Counted from the stretch's first letter, positions 1 to 8,979 are shown. The stretch is 31,175 nt of DNA from Chara braunii (GCA_003427395.1 BFEA01000150.1:13896-45070), one strand, 5' to 3'. Numbers and translations: made by a program. The notes: a model not told the origin generated them from the sequence alone.

Positions 1-43
<43 letters not shown>
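1..43. repeat. (TA)n microsatellite
   Basis: Pure alternating AT from the window edge up to the first base of a MITE. It is one of three TA tracts (also 5621-5630 and 6377-6442) that flank or separate the MITE copies, so it is probably the MITE insertion target. Confidence 0.97.
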
Positions 44-46
<3 letters not shown>

Positions 47-659
47 GGTAATCGGCGTTCGGGACGGGCCGAACGCCCGAACCCGAACGCCCGAACGTAC
101 GAACGCGGACCAAAAAAATAAAAATAAAAAATAAAAATAAATTTCCACAAAATTCCGCAAAACAAATATGTTATGGAGAAAACTAAACTAAACAACATTT
201 GCCTGGGCACTACATCCAAATTCTTTACCAAATTTGAATAAAAAATCAAATACAGAAAAATAAACACTATGATAAAAATAAGAAAAAATAAAAAGAGAAT
301 TAAAATGAGTGAGTGTGCCAGCACCTTTTCGACACCGCCATCTTTGCCGATTTTTAATTATTTTTTGGCATTGAAAAATGCCATAAAAATTTACAGATAT
401 GTAGTTTACATAATCAATAACTCATTAAAAGTTTTCAAAAAATAATGAAATTTGTTAGGCCCAGAAATAAAATGAAAACAAAAAGTTCAAAGTGAAAAAA
501 AAAAAAATAGTGAGTGGGGGAGCACGTTTTGACACCCCCATCTTTGACGATTTTTAATGTTTTTTTGGCTTAGCAGAATAGTTTCAAAATTTGTAGGCGT
601 ATAGGTGACATCATAGAGAACTCACAAAAAAAAATCGGAAAACAAAACTTAGGTTTAGG
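44..659 (+). mobile_element. MITE copy A, left part (split by the retroelement)
   Basis: Starts with CAGGGTAATCGGCGTTCGGG directly after the TA tract, followed by clustered CGAACG/CGTTCG boxes. It aligns by eye along its whole length with 5631-6257, the matching part of the complete copy B. It contains an internal duplication of about 200 bp: the GACACC-CATCTTT-GATTTTTAAT blocks at 331 and 531 repeat the same order. There is no coding capacity, as expected for a non-autonomous element. The other end of this copy is at 5499-5620, beyond the retroelement. The mobilising transposase family is not identifiable from the termini alone. Confidence 0.85.
649..659 (+). repeat. Target-site duplication, left
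   Basis: TTAGGTTTAGG, identical to 5488-5498. The uninterrupted MITE copy B has a single related site, TTTTTAGG followed by CCCCGAA, at 6251-6264. The two 11-mers are therefore best read as the duplication made when the retroelement inserted. Confidence 0.8.
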
Positions 660-1207
660 TAGGTGAATATGGTGCAGCAGTCGTAGACGGCATGCAACAG
701 AAACATTCACAAGAATGCACACAGTGAGAGTCATGACTCATCAACAACGAAGCTTGAAATTGCCGAAACGAAAATAGAATGACAGTCAAGCCACAAGCGA
801 CAAGCCGCCAACAGTGAAACCCCGACAACCTCAATGAACGCGTAAGGAGCGCGGAAACGCACTACACACGAACGTCGCTTCGACGTTTTTGAAAGACCCA
901 AAACTTCACTGTTACTGTATTTAAAGTCCTATCCACTTCAAAATCATACGAGAGACAACTAGCATCCAAGGCGCTGACAATGGATTCAAGGTCTGGTACT
1001 ACTGTGGGAAACAAAAAATATTCTACAGGTACAATTATGATAGCCTACTTAAAAGGACAACAAAATTCAATAGCCTACTCAAAAAAGACAACACAGTCGC
1101 GAGAAAGTTTCGAAAAAGTTCCGAAAAAGTTCCGAAAAAGTTCCGAAAAAGTTCCGAAAAAGTTCCGAAAAAGCCAGACAGAAGACCGGTACAAACTAGC
1201 ATCTAGA
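660..1207 (-). other. 3' tail of the retroelement
   Basis: Non-coding DNA downstream of the ORF2 stop (TAG at 1210-1208). It holds an 11-bp tandem array (1103-1173), a perfect hairpin AACGTCG-CTT-CGACGTT at 871-887 and the 12-bp palindrome GAGTCATGACTC at 728-739. I looked here for a SECIS core and for a hammerhead ribozyme and could recognise neither by eye. Confidence 0.6.
1103..1173. repeat. 11-bp tandem repeat in the retroelement tail
   Basis: About six units of AAAAAGTTCCG (plus strand), the first slightly diverged. On the coding strand it begins about 35 nt after the reverse transcriptase stop codon. Confidence 0.9.
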
Positions 1208-3933
1208 CTATTCTAAATCCAAAGCAACCTTCCTTGCCACTTGAGCCCATTCCGGAGCACGCTGGCGGACAAACTTCCAGAAGGTTCGGTCAAAGAGCTC
1301 CCCTGGGAATAGCTGTTTTCGAAGCTCTCTTTTCAGAGACAGCAGCCCTTCTTCCGCTCGGTCAGCCGAGGTCGAGCGTTCCCTGATTTTGTGGAACATG
1401 CCATTAATGAGCGCCCATTTCTGTTTTGTGCAGGTATATGAGGAGAAGTCCTGGAAACATTTGTATCCCAGTTTGTCGCTGCTATGCCAAATTTCTTCAA
1501 AATGTTTCGCTCGATACCAGCTGGAAACTTGATTGTCCTCCATTTTCAATCTACAGCCCAAGAAACCCCACTCATTTTTGCCATCACCAGTCTTCTTTAA
1601 TTTCAATTTTGGATCATAGGAACTCTCAAACCTCTTCACAATCTTGTCGGCCTTCCCCCGATTCTTCCCTTCCCAATTATCCCAAACAAAGATAGAAACG
1701 TCATCAACCAAACGAATCCCTTTAACCAACCTGACGTCGCTACCTAAATTCTTTAAAAACAAACTTTCAAAAAATGCACAGAGAATACAAGCAATCGGTG
1801 GGCTATTGGACTTCCCCATAGGGATGCCCTCCTTCTGTCTGATCAACCTGTCAGTTGCCCACAAAAAAAAATGATTCAAGTCGAAATCCACCATTTCTAT
1901 TATCAACTGGAAACTGACTCTTACCCACCCGTTGATCCCTCACATTTCGCCGAATGAAGCTCCTTTACCTCTGGTCCTTACCATTACAAAACTCTTCCCC
2001 TTCTTTTCATACAGGGACAGGATCCAACTAATGGTCGTTCTAACTGAATCGTGGGGTAGCTTACTGAATATTTCCTTAATGTCGTAAGCTACCCCTCTCA
2101 GCTCTCCTTTCCTCTTACTTGACGACCACTTATTGACTTCCTCTAGTCTTGATTTCAACAGGTTAGTAGACTTCAAATTGAAGTGGCAGCTCTTAGGTAA
2201 GGAGAAAAGCAGGAAGTTCAATGCCTTTGTCACCCTCTGATTGGCCATCTTCGCTGGTTCAGAGAAGGACGGAGAAATTGGACGGAACTTAGCAGAGTCT
2301 TTATGTTTAGGAAGGACATACGCCTTTCCCCAAGTCCCTTTGCAGTTTCATTTCCCTATCTCCTTAAACCCTCTCTTCTCGTAATCCTTTTTAACTCTAG
2401 CCATAAGAGCTTCTTCACTTTCCCTGACTGGGTCAAAGGCTGCGTTTCCCCAAAAGGTTTCTTCCATTCCCTTCTGATAGACAACTGGGCATACCACTAG
2501 AGTCTCGGCTGTGTTTTTGTCCATAGGGCAAAACACAAGCCCCTTCCACTTCTGCTTCACTTGCTCAACAACGTCTAACAACCCTTCTTCTTCCCTCTTT
2601 CGCTTCCTACGGACACAACTCTTTGCTTGTTGTAAAGTCCAAGTTGGTTCTAGCCCTGCTTTCCGCATCTCTTCATTCAGCTCATCCCGTAACTTAGCTT
2701 CATCATGTTCACTGTCAATTCCCCTAACAACGTTCTTGGCATTCTTGACTCTTGAGTCAACATCGTCTCGACTGCTCAGTCGAAAGGCCACATGTTCCCC
2801 CTCTCGCGGGAGTTGAAGATCTGCACAACAACAGACCTTTACCAGACAACGACTTACTCGCCTGTGGTTATGGAGAAAATTTTCGATGGTCTGATTCTTC
2901 CTCCAGACCAATCGGAGCTTCTGACAATGTAGCCTTGCTTCTGCAGCAGACAAACTTTGCTCCTCAATCTTCTTCATGGACAGCTTCCTAACTTCCGATC
3001 TTGAAATCCGATCATCGTACTTAATCCCAATAACTACCTTTCGTCTCAAACTAACCCCAAAATTCTTCTTCGCAACTCCATCGATAATACCTTTCAAGGT
3101 CTTCCTTGAACTTTTCCTTGTGATACTTCTGACTTCCTGGAATAGTTCAGTAAGTGGATCAAGCTTGAGTAAGTCCAACTTCTTCGCAGACCAGGGACAC
3201 TTCAGCAACTGGTACAGTTGTTTTCTCAAAACAGGATTTCCTGGTCGTCTTTCCCTGATTCTCAAAAACTTTACCTCTCCTCCATTCTCAAACCAAGTCT
3301 TAGTACTTTTCAGTTTCCTGGTTTCATTCCCAAATGCCACGTCAGACTGCCCAAACACCCGCTTAATAACACTCCAATCCTCATGCCAGATTTTCCCTCC
3401 TTCTGATACGATTATTCCCTCGTTCTTCCCTTTCACGAACTTAATCAGTACCGAGAGCCTCCCTGAGCTCTTCCCACTCTTCAAACGAAACCGAAGAATT
3501 TTTTCATCCTCAAAACATTCCCTCCTTCGTCTCTTCCTTTCCCTCTTTCCTCTTCTCCCCTTCTTCTTCCTGTTCTTGCTATCCTTCCAACCATTAACAT
3601 TCAACGCAGGGCACCAGCGTCTAGTCAAATTTTGCTCAAGATTTCCCAATTCCAAACTATCAGCCAAGGCAACGGGTAAGGCCAATACGACTCCCATCCC
3701 CATTTTCTTAGCCACTGATAGAGCTTATTCTTCCTCTTCACATTCGTATACTGTGCCCTTCCCACATGTTCAGCTCATCTTTCACTCAAACGCCTCTCCG
3801 TTTTTCCTACATAGACAAGCTTACACCACGGATCCAACAGGAGGTACACGCACGAGCTAGGATCATCCCATTTAGCACGATTCTTCTCGAACACTTCCCA
3901 AACACATTCCAAAAACTTCCTCCCCCAACTGAT
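1208..3933 (-). pseudogene. Retroelement ORF2: GIY-YIG endonuclease plus reverse transcriptase
   Basis: About 908 codons from just after a TAA (3936-3934) to TAG (1210-1208). The nuclease comes first: CVYLLLD and YVGKT stand for the GIY and YIG motifs, followed by an Arg-rich helix, EH, KLYQWLRK, the acidic residue in NLEQNL, and PALN. Next come a Lys/Arg-rich stretch, a linker with CCC (about 2833-2825), then the reverse transcriptase: DKNT and KFRPISP, motif A YDIKEIFSKLPH, motif B GIPMGKSNSPP, motif C LVDD, and WGFLGC. All catalytic acids are present. Breaks: TGA at 3777-3775, 2350-2348 and 1942-1940, with no internal TAA or TAG, and a -1 shift near 3711-3700 within the nuclease. No ATG precedes the nuclease in frame. 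The TGAs may be decayed CGA or TGG codons, or recoded as selenocysteine, which is known in some Naiad elements of spiders and clams. I favour decay but cannot exclude recoding. Confidence 0.8.
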
Positions 3934-4072
3934 TTAATTTTCCAATATCAGAAGCAAAATTAAATTACGAAGAATACTTTCGACTAACGGTAGTAAATTC
4001 TTTCCTTTGCGATTCAATTTACACCATCTTCGAGCTTCCAAAAATTTCGGAAGAGTAGCCCAACTCTCGGAC

Positions 4073-5176
4073 TTACTTCTCGGGCTCTCCCTCGGGGTCG
4101 GCCAACACACCCCCTATCTGTTCTTCATCGGTTGACTTTGTCGAGGTAGACCTTGCAGACTTCTTAGGCCGATAGCAATACGTAACACGTAGTTTGGCCA
4201 GCGCATCAATTGCGTCATTGACACCATAAAACGGCAGCCCAGCTCCTCTACACATCACTTTCAAAGTTTCCGGGTAGAAGGAACCAATAGTCTTTCTCAC
4301 CGCTTTTCGGAAAGCAGCTTCTGTAGCATACTTCTCTCTCGTGGGGACTCCCTCCCATGGGTCTTCTCCTGTCACTAGCCGAGCCACTTGTGACTCGGCT
4401 TTCGCAGGTCTTCCTCGTCCTTTCTTCTTTTGACTCACTGGCGTCCCGACATCCTCCATCTTCCCATGCTTCTTCGGGGTTTTAACTGGCGGGCTATTCT
4501 CCACAGCGCCTGTAGAGTCTCGCCACTTTTGTTTGTCTTTCAGTGGTGTGGCCAATTCCTCCTCCTCTTCCTCAGATTCTGCCGAACTCAGAGGTGGGGT
4601 AGCACCCACTTCTTCCTTCTTTTTTCCAATAGATACGACTTTCATCTTCTTGGTAAGACCCATCATCTTTTCTAATTTTGCCTCGAACTCCGCCGTTTGC
4701 TGGGCTAACAGCTTACGAATCTCCCATTGGCGTCTCTTTTCCTTGTCCTTCTTTTGCAATTTCTTTGCCATCGCCACCCTCGCCTCTTCTTCTGTAGCTG
4801 CTTTCTCTGCCTCTTCTTGCGCTTTACGAACTTCGGCCTCCCGCTTAGCGTCATCTGCCTGCTTCTGCTGCTCCAAAAGTTGCTTCGCCATCCTCCCCAT
4901 GGCGCTCAACGAGTTTTCAAGGTCTCTACTAAGTGAGACCGTTCCTCCACTGCTTCCCTGATGCGCTTGCGGCTTGGGGCACCGACTTTTGTAATGCCCA
5001 ATTTCACCACACTCATAGCACTTCACTTGTCTGTCGCTCTTTCTTCCGTAATCCTTAGCAGAATAACCACGTCGACCGTCGTATCTTTGCCCTCGATCTA
5101 TTCCCCTCTCTCGTCGATCATCCCCACTGTCCCAACCTCCACTATCATATCCTCTTCCTTTGTCGTATCTCCCCAT
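4073..5176 (-). CDS. Retroelement ORF1: zinc-knuckle, coiled-coil, AT-hook protein
   Basis: Intact frame of 367 codons from ATG to TAA, with no internal breaks. An Arg/Gly/Asp/Tyr-rich head (residues 1-50) is followed by a CCHC zinc knuckle (C53, C56, H61, C66; CYECGEIGHYKSRC). Residues about 85-180 form a long charged helix likely to be a coiled coil, then come acidic and Ser/Thr/Pro-rich stretches (190-250). A KKGRGRPAK AT-hook core lies at about 251-259, and a SAP-like segment (LKVMCRGAGLPFYG...ALAKLR) at about 305-330. By analogy with Gag or ORF1 proteins it probably binds the element RNA and oligomerises. The AT-hook and SAP-like parts suggest contact with AT-rich DNA. It precedes ORF2 by 139 nt on the same strand. 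Some Athena-type Penelope elements are known to have an extra coiled-coil ORF; one of this build beside an N-terminal GIY-YIG enzyme is unfamiliar to me. Confidence 0.85.
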   Translation of the reverse strand: MGRYDKGRGYDSGGWDSGDDRRERGIDRGQRYDGRRGYSAKDYGRKSDRQVKCYECGEIGHYKSRCPKPQAHQGSSGGTVSLSRDLENSLSAMGRMAKQLLEQQKQADDAKREAEVRKAQEEAEKAATEEEARVAMAKKLQKKDKEKRRQWEIRKLLAQQTAEFEAKLEKMMGLTKKMKVVSIGKKKEEVGATPPLSSAESEEEEEELATPLKDKQKWRDSTGAVENSPPVKTPKKHGKMEDVGTPVSQKKKGRGRPAKAESQVARLVTGEDPWEGVPTREKYATEAAFRKAVRKTIGSFYPETLKVMCRGAGLPFYGVNDAIDALAKLRVTYCYRPKKSARSTSTKSTDEEQIGGVLADPEGEPEK

Positions 5177-5487
5177 GAATCACTCCTCCGGCTCCCCATT
5201 TACGCTTAGTTCCCGTAAACACTCCTCAGATATCCATGATGTACACGAATCTTCTCCTGACATGAACAGTCACTAAAAGAACTTGGTTCGCGGCAGCCGC
5301 TCCAATCATAAACCTTCACTCGTACTAAACGCCTCAGTACTCATTCTTCAACTTGATCGTTCTTCAACTCTTAATACCTCGTCCGCTCCAGCCATTCACT
5401 TCTTGAATAACACTCGTAGCATACAGCTCCTCGCTAACACCAAGTCCGAGTAACATCCCTCGGCAGGTTATAACGCTCGATCATAGG
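5177..5487 (-). other. 5' leader of the retroelement
   Basis: 311 bp between the duplicated target site and the ORF1 start codon. No convincing reading frame and no TATA-type promoter is visible. It probably carries an internal promoter because the element shows no LTRs, but I see no motif that proves it. Confidence 0.5.
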
Positions 5488-5498
5488 TTAGGTTTAGG
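5488..5498 (+). repeat. Target-site duplication, right
   Basis: TTAGGTTTAGG, identical to 649-659. MITE sequence (CCTCGAACAAAT) resumes immediately to the right, matching CCCCGAAATGG in the uninterrupted copy B. Confidence 0.8.
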
Positions 5499-5620
5499 CC
5501 TCGAACAAATTTTTGGCGGGGGCCGAACCTGGAGGTGTTTGGCCCCCGAACGGGACCCCGAACGCCCGAACGTTCGGGGGCCAGCCCGGGGGCTCTCGAA
5601 CGTTCGGTCAAGTAACCCTG
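5499..5620 (+). mobile_element. MITE copy A, right part
   Basis: Matches 6258-6376 of copy B: GGCGGGGGCCGAACCTGG, then clustered CGAACG/CGTTCG boxes and a terminal GTAACCCTG. That terminus is the inverted complement of the CAGGGTTAC-type start. With 44-659 it reconstitutes an element of about 738 bp, close to the 746 bp of copy B. Confidence 0.85.
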
Positions 5621-5630
5621 TATATATATA
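5621..5630. repeat. TA tract between MITE copies
   Basis: TATATATATA separates the last base of copy A from the first base of copy B. It is either a remnant of the TA microsatellite or a shared target duplication. Confidence 0.9.
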
Positions 5631-6376
5631 CAGGGTTGCCGGCGTTCGAGATGGGCCGAACGCTCGAACGTACGGGACACCTTCGGAAGGCCTTCGGCCG
5701 TTCGGGCCGAACGCGGACAAAAAAAAACAAAAACAAAACAAAAACATTTTCAAAAACTTCCGAAACAAAACTATATCATGGAGAAAAATAAACTAAACAA
5801 CATTTTCCTGGGAAGTACATACAACTTCTTTACCAAATTTTAATTAAAAATCAAATACAAAAAATAAACACTATGATAAAAAAAAGAAAAAGAATTAAAA
5901 TGAGTGAGTGTGCGAGCACCTTTTCGACACCGCCATCTTTGGCGATTTTTAATTATTTTTTAGCATTGATAAATTCCCTGAAAATTTAAAGATATGTAGT
6001 TGATATAATCAGTAACTCATTATAAATTGTTCAAAAAATAACAAAATATTTTAGGCCCCGAAATAAAGTGGAAACAAAAAGTTAAAAGTGAAAAAAAAAC
6101 AAAATTGTGAGTGGGCGAGCACGTTTTGACACCCCCATCTTTGACGATTTTTTATGTTTTTGTGGCTTAGCAGAATGACTTCAAAATATATAGTCGTTTA
6201 GGTTACATCATAGAAAACTCAAAAAATAAAATTCAGAAAAAAAAACGTATTTTTAGGCCCCGAAATGGTTTTGGCAGGGGCCGAACCTGGAGGGGTTCGG
6301 TCCCTGAACAGGACCCCGAACGCCCGAACGTTCGGGGCCAGCCCGGGGGCCCCCGAACGTCCGGTCAGGTAACCCT
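5631..6376 (+). mobile_element. MITE copy B (complete)
   Basis: 746 bp from CAGGGTTGCCGGCG to GGTAACCCT, both ends abutting TA repeats. Short terminal inverted repeats (CAGGGTTRCC type) are backed by subterminal CGAACG/CGTTCG boxes at both ends, which are candidate transposase-binding sites. The AT-rich middle holds the same ~200 bp internal duplication as copy A (GACACC blocks at about 5926 and 6128). There is no reading frame. Preference for (TA)n resembles the rice Micron MITEs, but I claim no homology. It serves as the empty-site control for the retroelement insertion in copy A. Confidence 0.85.
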
Positions 6377-6405
6377 ATATATATATATATCATCATATAT
6401 ATATG

Positions 6406-6442
<37 letters not shown>
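6377..6442. repeat. (TA)n/(TG)n microsatellite
   Basis: Interrupted AT dinucleotides with a short GTGTGTG segment and CATCAT interruption, abutting the right end of MITE copy B. Confidence 0.95.
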
Positions 6443-6444
<2 letters not shown>

Positions 6445-6841
6445 TAATGGATAAATGGTCGTGTTTTCATGTGGTTGCAATTTTCTTTAAATCTGCGTTT
6501 AGCTGCTTGGTAGGTTTTCCCGATTTCTGCCGCCGATTCCTTGTTGTTCGTCCTTTGGCCGGTTCCCTCTTGTTCACACTTTGTGCATGTGGATTTTCAT
6601 TTTGCACACTCCAGGTTGGACATCGCAGTTCCCTATACATGGCAAAGGAGGTGTCTGTAGAAGTGACCCTTCCCTGGAAACACCGGGACAAAGCAGAGAA
6701 GCAACTCTTCTTCCCTCACGTAACCCTCCAAAAAATTATGCGCAGCCGTACAAAGAAACCCTGATGCTCCAGAAACTCAATGCAGAACCTTTTTTGTTGT
6801 CTGGCTCTTTGCCTTGACTTTGAACGCTTCCTGTCACCTAG
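6443..6841. other. Unassigned stretch
   Basis: The frame of the following pseudogene is open for 6581-6817, but several stops closely spaced after it and the lack of similarity to the repeats downstream leave it unsupported. No other structure was recognised. Confidence 0.4.
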
Positions 6842-8386
6842 CTACAAAGGACGTTAGAATTTGCAGAGAATGAGTACCCCCCAACCCTTCCAAAACGTTG
6901 TAAGCGTCACCGCCAGCCCGACAGCGCAACCGAACACGTTATTATCAATGCTACACACCTCCTGAATGAATCTGATGCCCTTCAACACGATGCAAACGAC
7001 CCTGCCAGATCTACACAATGTGTGCTTCCTCCTGTCGCTCTCACGACTCCCTCACTTGGGGACAATATAAACAGTCGTTCATCCCCCCCTCTTTTGTCCC
7101 TTGGCATCCAAAATAGTGATTCTCATGCAAACGAACTGCAGCATCCATCTGGGATGATGTATACTGGGGAACCTGACCATCGATCTTCTTGCACATACAA
7201 ACGAAATTGGACATGAGTACCGACCGACAATCCTTCGTGTCTTGTCGTCTCACCCACTCCCTCAACACCTCGTGAAGAATAAAGAGAGCGGAGGATGATG
7301 GCAAATACACGCTATTATATGAGAAGAACTGTTGCACGTGCACATGAAAAAAAACAACAGCTGCTAGGAGATGTACACACCTTGCACTCACCGTCTCTGC
7401 CTGTCCAGCCAGTCAATGCTACAATCTACATAACAGACGTGCTGCCTGTTCAATCTCAAAACAATAACCGTTCCACTGAGGATGTTTTTTCGGACATTCC
7501 GAAGTGGTCTGCTACCTTACCGTTACATGATGTGTTCAAGTTTTCCTCGACTCAGCAGTTAGATACTTTACCGTTCCATGTTCTGCCCTCCTCCACTCCC
7601 TCCAGTTCAAATGATGAACATCGGGAGCGTAGGAAGATGGCCAATAAACGTTATTATAAAAAGAAATGTGTTGCGCGTGCAGATGACACACGACAACATG
7701 AGCTGCTCGATACAAAACTATTACCTCCGGTGGTGCTGCCAGCCACCCCTTCAGTTACTTTTGCCCTTGACAGACAATCGCGTCATGCTTTCCAGCCTAT
7801 TCCTGTGCCATCCACCCCTACTGTTGCAGAAACATATGTTCCTATACCATTTACCTCTGCTGTTCTATTATAGTCGAATTATTGCCCTTCAATTGTTGAA
7901 CCACTTCAAACGCCACTGTCAGACGTTCGCATCGAGCCTTAACATTTTGTTCCTATACACACAAGCAATAACACAGTGTGCACAACAAGCATACCGCCTG
8001 TTTAATCGGATAATATCTATCCTCCAACTGAAGATCCTTTTCTCAATAGTCCAATGGTGTCTGTTGCTGCTCCGCCATCACATGTCATCCTCTCCCCAAC
8101 TTCGTCTATTGCTCATGCCGAAATGAAGGACCACATGAGGATGACAAACAAACGTTATTACAACAAAAAATGTGACGAGCGTGCACAAGAAGCAAGGCAT
8201 CACCAACTGCAACATGCAGAACTTTTATTTGTCCAGCATATCCTTCAGACTACTCCACGACAATTTGTTCGTGTGACAATGTTGTTCACCACTCTTGTTA
8301 CCATTGTGCAGCGTTGTCGGGCGGCCGCAGACCGTTCGGCCACCCGACAGATAAGGGATTCGTCCCTCAACCGGATGTCCGGTTAG
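6842..8386 (+). pseudogene. Decayed ORF with three basic RYY-motif repeats
   Basis: A single reading frame of about 515 codons without a detected frameshift but with five internal stops: TGA 7214, TAA 7280, TAG 7871, TAA 7940 and TAA 8003. The predicted protein is rich in Pro, Ser, Thr and His. Three copies of a basic segment punctuate it: RRMMANTRYYMRRTVARAH near 7286, RRKMANKRYYKKKCVARAD near 7628, and MRMTNKRYYNKKCDERAQ near 8135. Each is preceded by a Ser/Thr/Pro-rich stretch and followed by Gln- or Leu-rich helical sequence. Short basic repeats of this style occur in some DNA-binding proteins and in the N-terminal parts of some Helitron proteins, but nothing here proves either. No helicase, nuclease or transposase motif is seen. 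The function is unknown; the single conserved frame argues for a relatively recent gene relic. Confidence 0.5.
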
Positions 8387-8979
8387 GATTTGTTGGGTAT
8401 TCTTGCCAAAACCCTCGGGGAAAATTGAGGGTCATCAGAGGAACCCTGAATTCCCTTGCGTCGACCGTAGGAACTAACCTTTAAAATTAATAAAATGAAC
8501 GGTCATGGCTGCCGCGTCCGATGCCTACCCTTTTTGTTCGTTCCGAGGCTGATCCTGAAGCGGCCGGTTGCGGAGCGGGGGTATGGTATTAGGCCTTGGC
8601 GCGCCTCTTTTACACTGGACAATCGGGGGGGAGATGAACCCTCAAATTTTATTAAATTTAATAACAAAATTAAAAATGAGTAAATGAATTACAATTGATA
8701 AAAAGAAAGAAAACAAATAATTATTTATTATTTAATTAAATTTTATTAGGAATTGTCCTTGATAAATTTTAGCCAGGAATTATTTGTTTACCCTGGATCC
8801 ATCGATTCGTATGAGTTTCTGATAATTATAAACCCTCTCGTGATTATGCCCGATTCATTTAATTACTACCCTCGCTATAGCCGGAGGTTATTGAGTGAGT
8901 GAGACTGGATTTTGGGCTACGACGATTTGGTCGGTATGGTGTAGTTACTTCGGGAACGGGTTGCAGCCACGCAACACTA
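8387..8979. other. AT-rich unassigned stretch
   Basis: Moderately AT-rich, with no reading frame worth reporting. Just upstream, at 8355-8366, lies GGGATTCGTCCC, a relative of the palindrome GGGACTCGTCCC found at 13639 and 14112. Confidence 0.4.

Larger units (their letters stand above)
660..5487 (-). mobile_element. Penelope-like retroelement with N-terminal GIY-YIG, two ORFs
   Basis: A complete 4828 bp insertion on the minus strand, bounded by an 11-bp direct repeat and nested in a MITE. The order along the minus strand is leader (5487-5177), ORF1 (5176-4073), 139-nt spacer, ORF2 (3933-1208) and 3' tail (1207-660). ORF2 has a GIY-YIG endonuclease before the reverse transcriptase. This is the permuted order known from the Naiad and Chlamys clades of Penelope-like elements, which are also reported to carry a CxC linker motif and to prefer microsatellites. 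A Cys-Cys-Cys stretch lies in the linker here and the target MITE sits in a TA microsatellite. No long terminal repeats, integrase, RNase H or poly(A) tail are seen. Assignment to Chlamys rather than Naiad rests only on the apparent absence of a CxxC-type finger in the nuclease. Confidence 0.82.

Noticed and set aside
649-659. TTAGGTTTAGG as a telomeric repeat or telomere-healing seed
   Set aside because: Only about one and a half telomere-like units occur at each site, and both copies are explained as a target-site duplication.
660-1207. SECIS element supporting selenocysteine readthrough
   Set aside because: No convincing ATGA...AA...GA core in a stable stem could be recognised by eye; a dedicated search is still needed.
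2976-3860. Plus-strand 294-codon frame opposite the retroelement ORF2
   Set aside because: It is the antisense shadow of the nuclease and linker coding sequence, rich in Phe, Ser and Leu, with no motif of its own.
44-6257. 44-659 and 5631-6257 as pseudo-LTRs of the Penelope-like element
   Set aside because: The right remainder of the first copy (5499-5620) and the 11-bp duplication show that the element inserted into one MITE copy. The second copy is an independent neighbour with its own termini.
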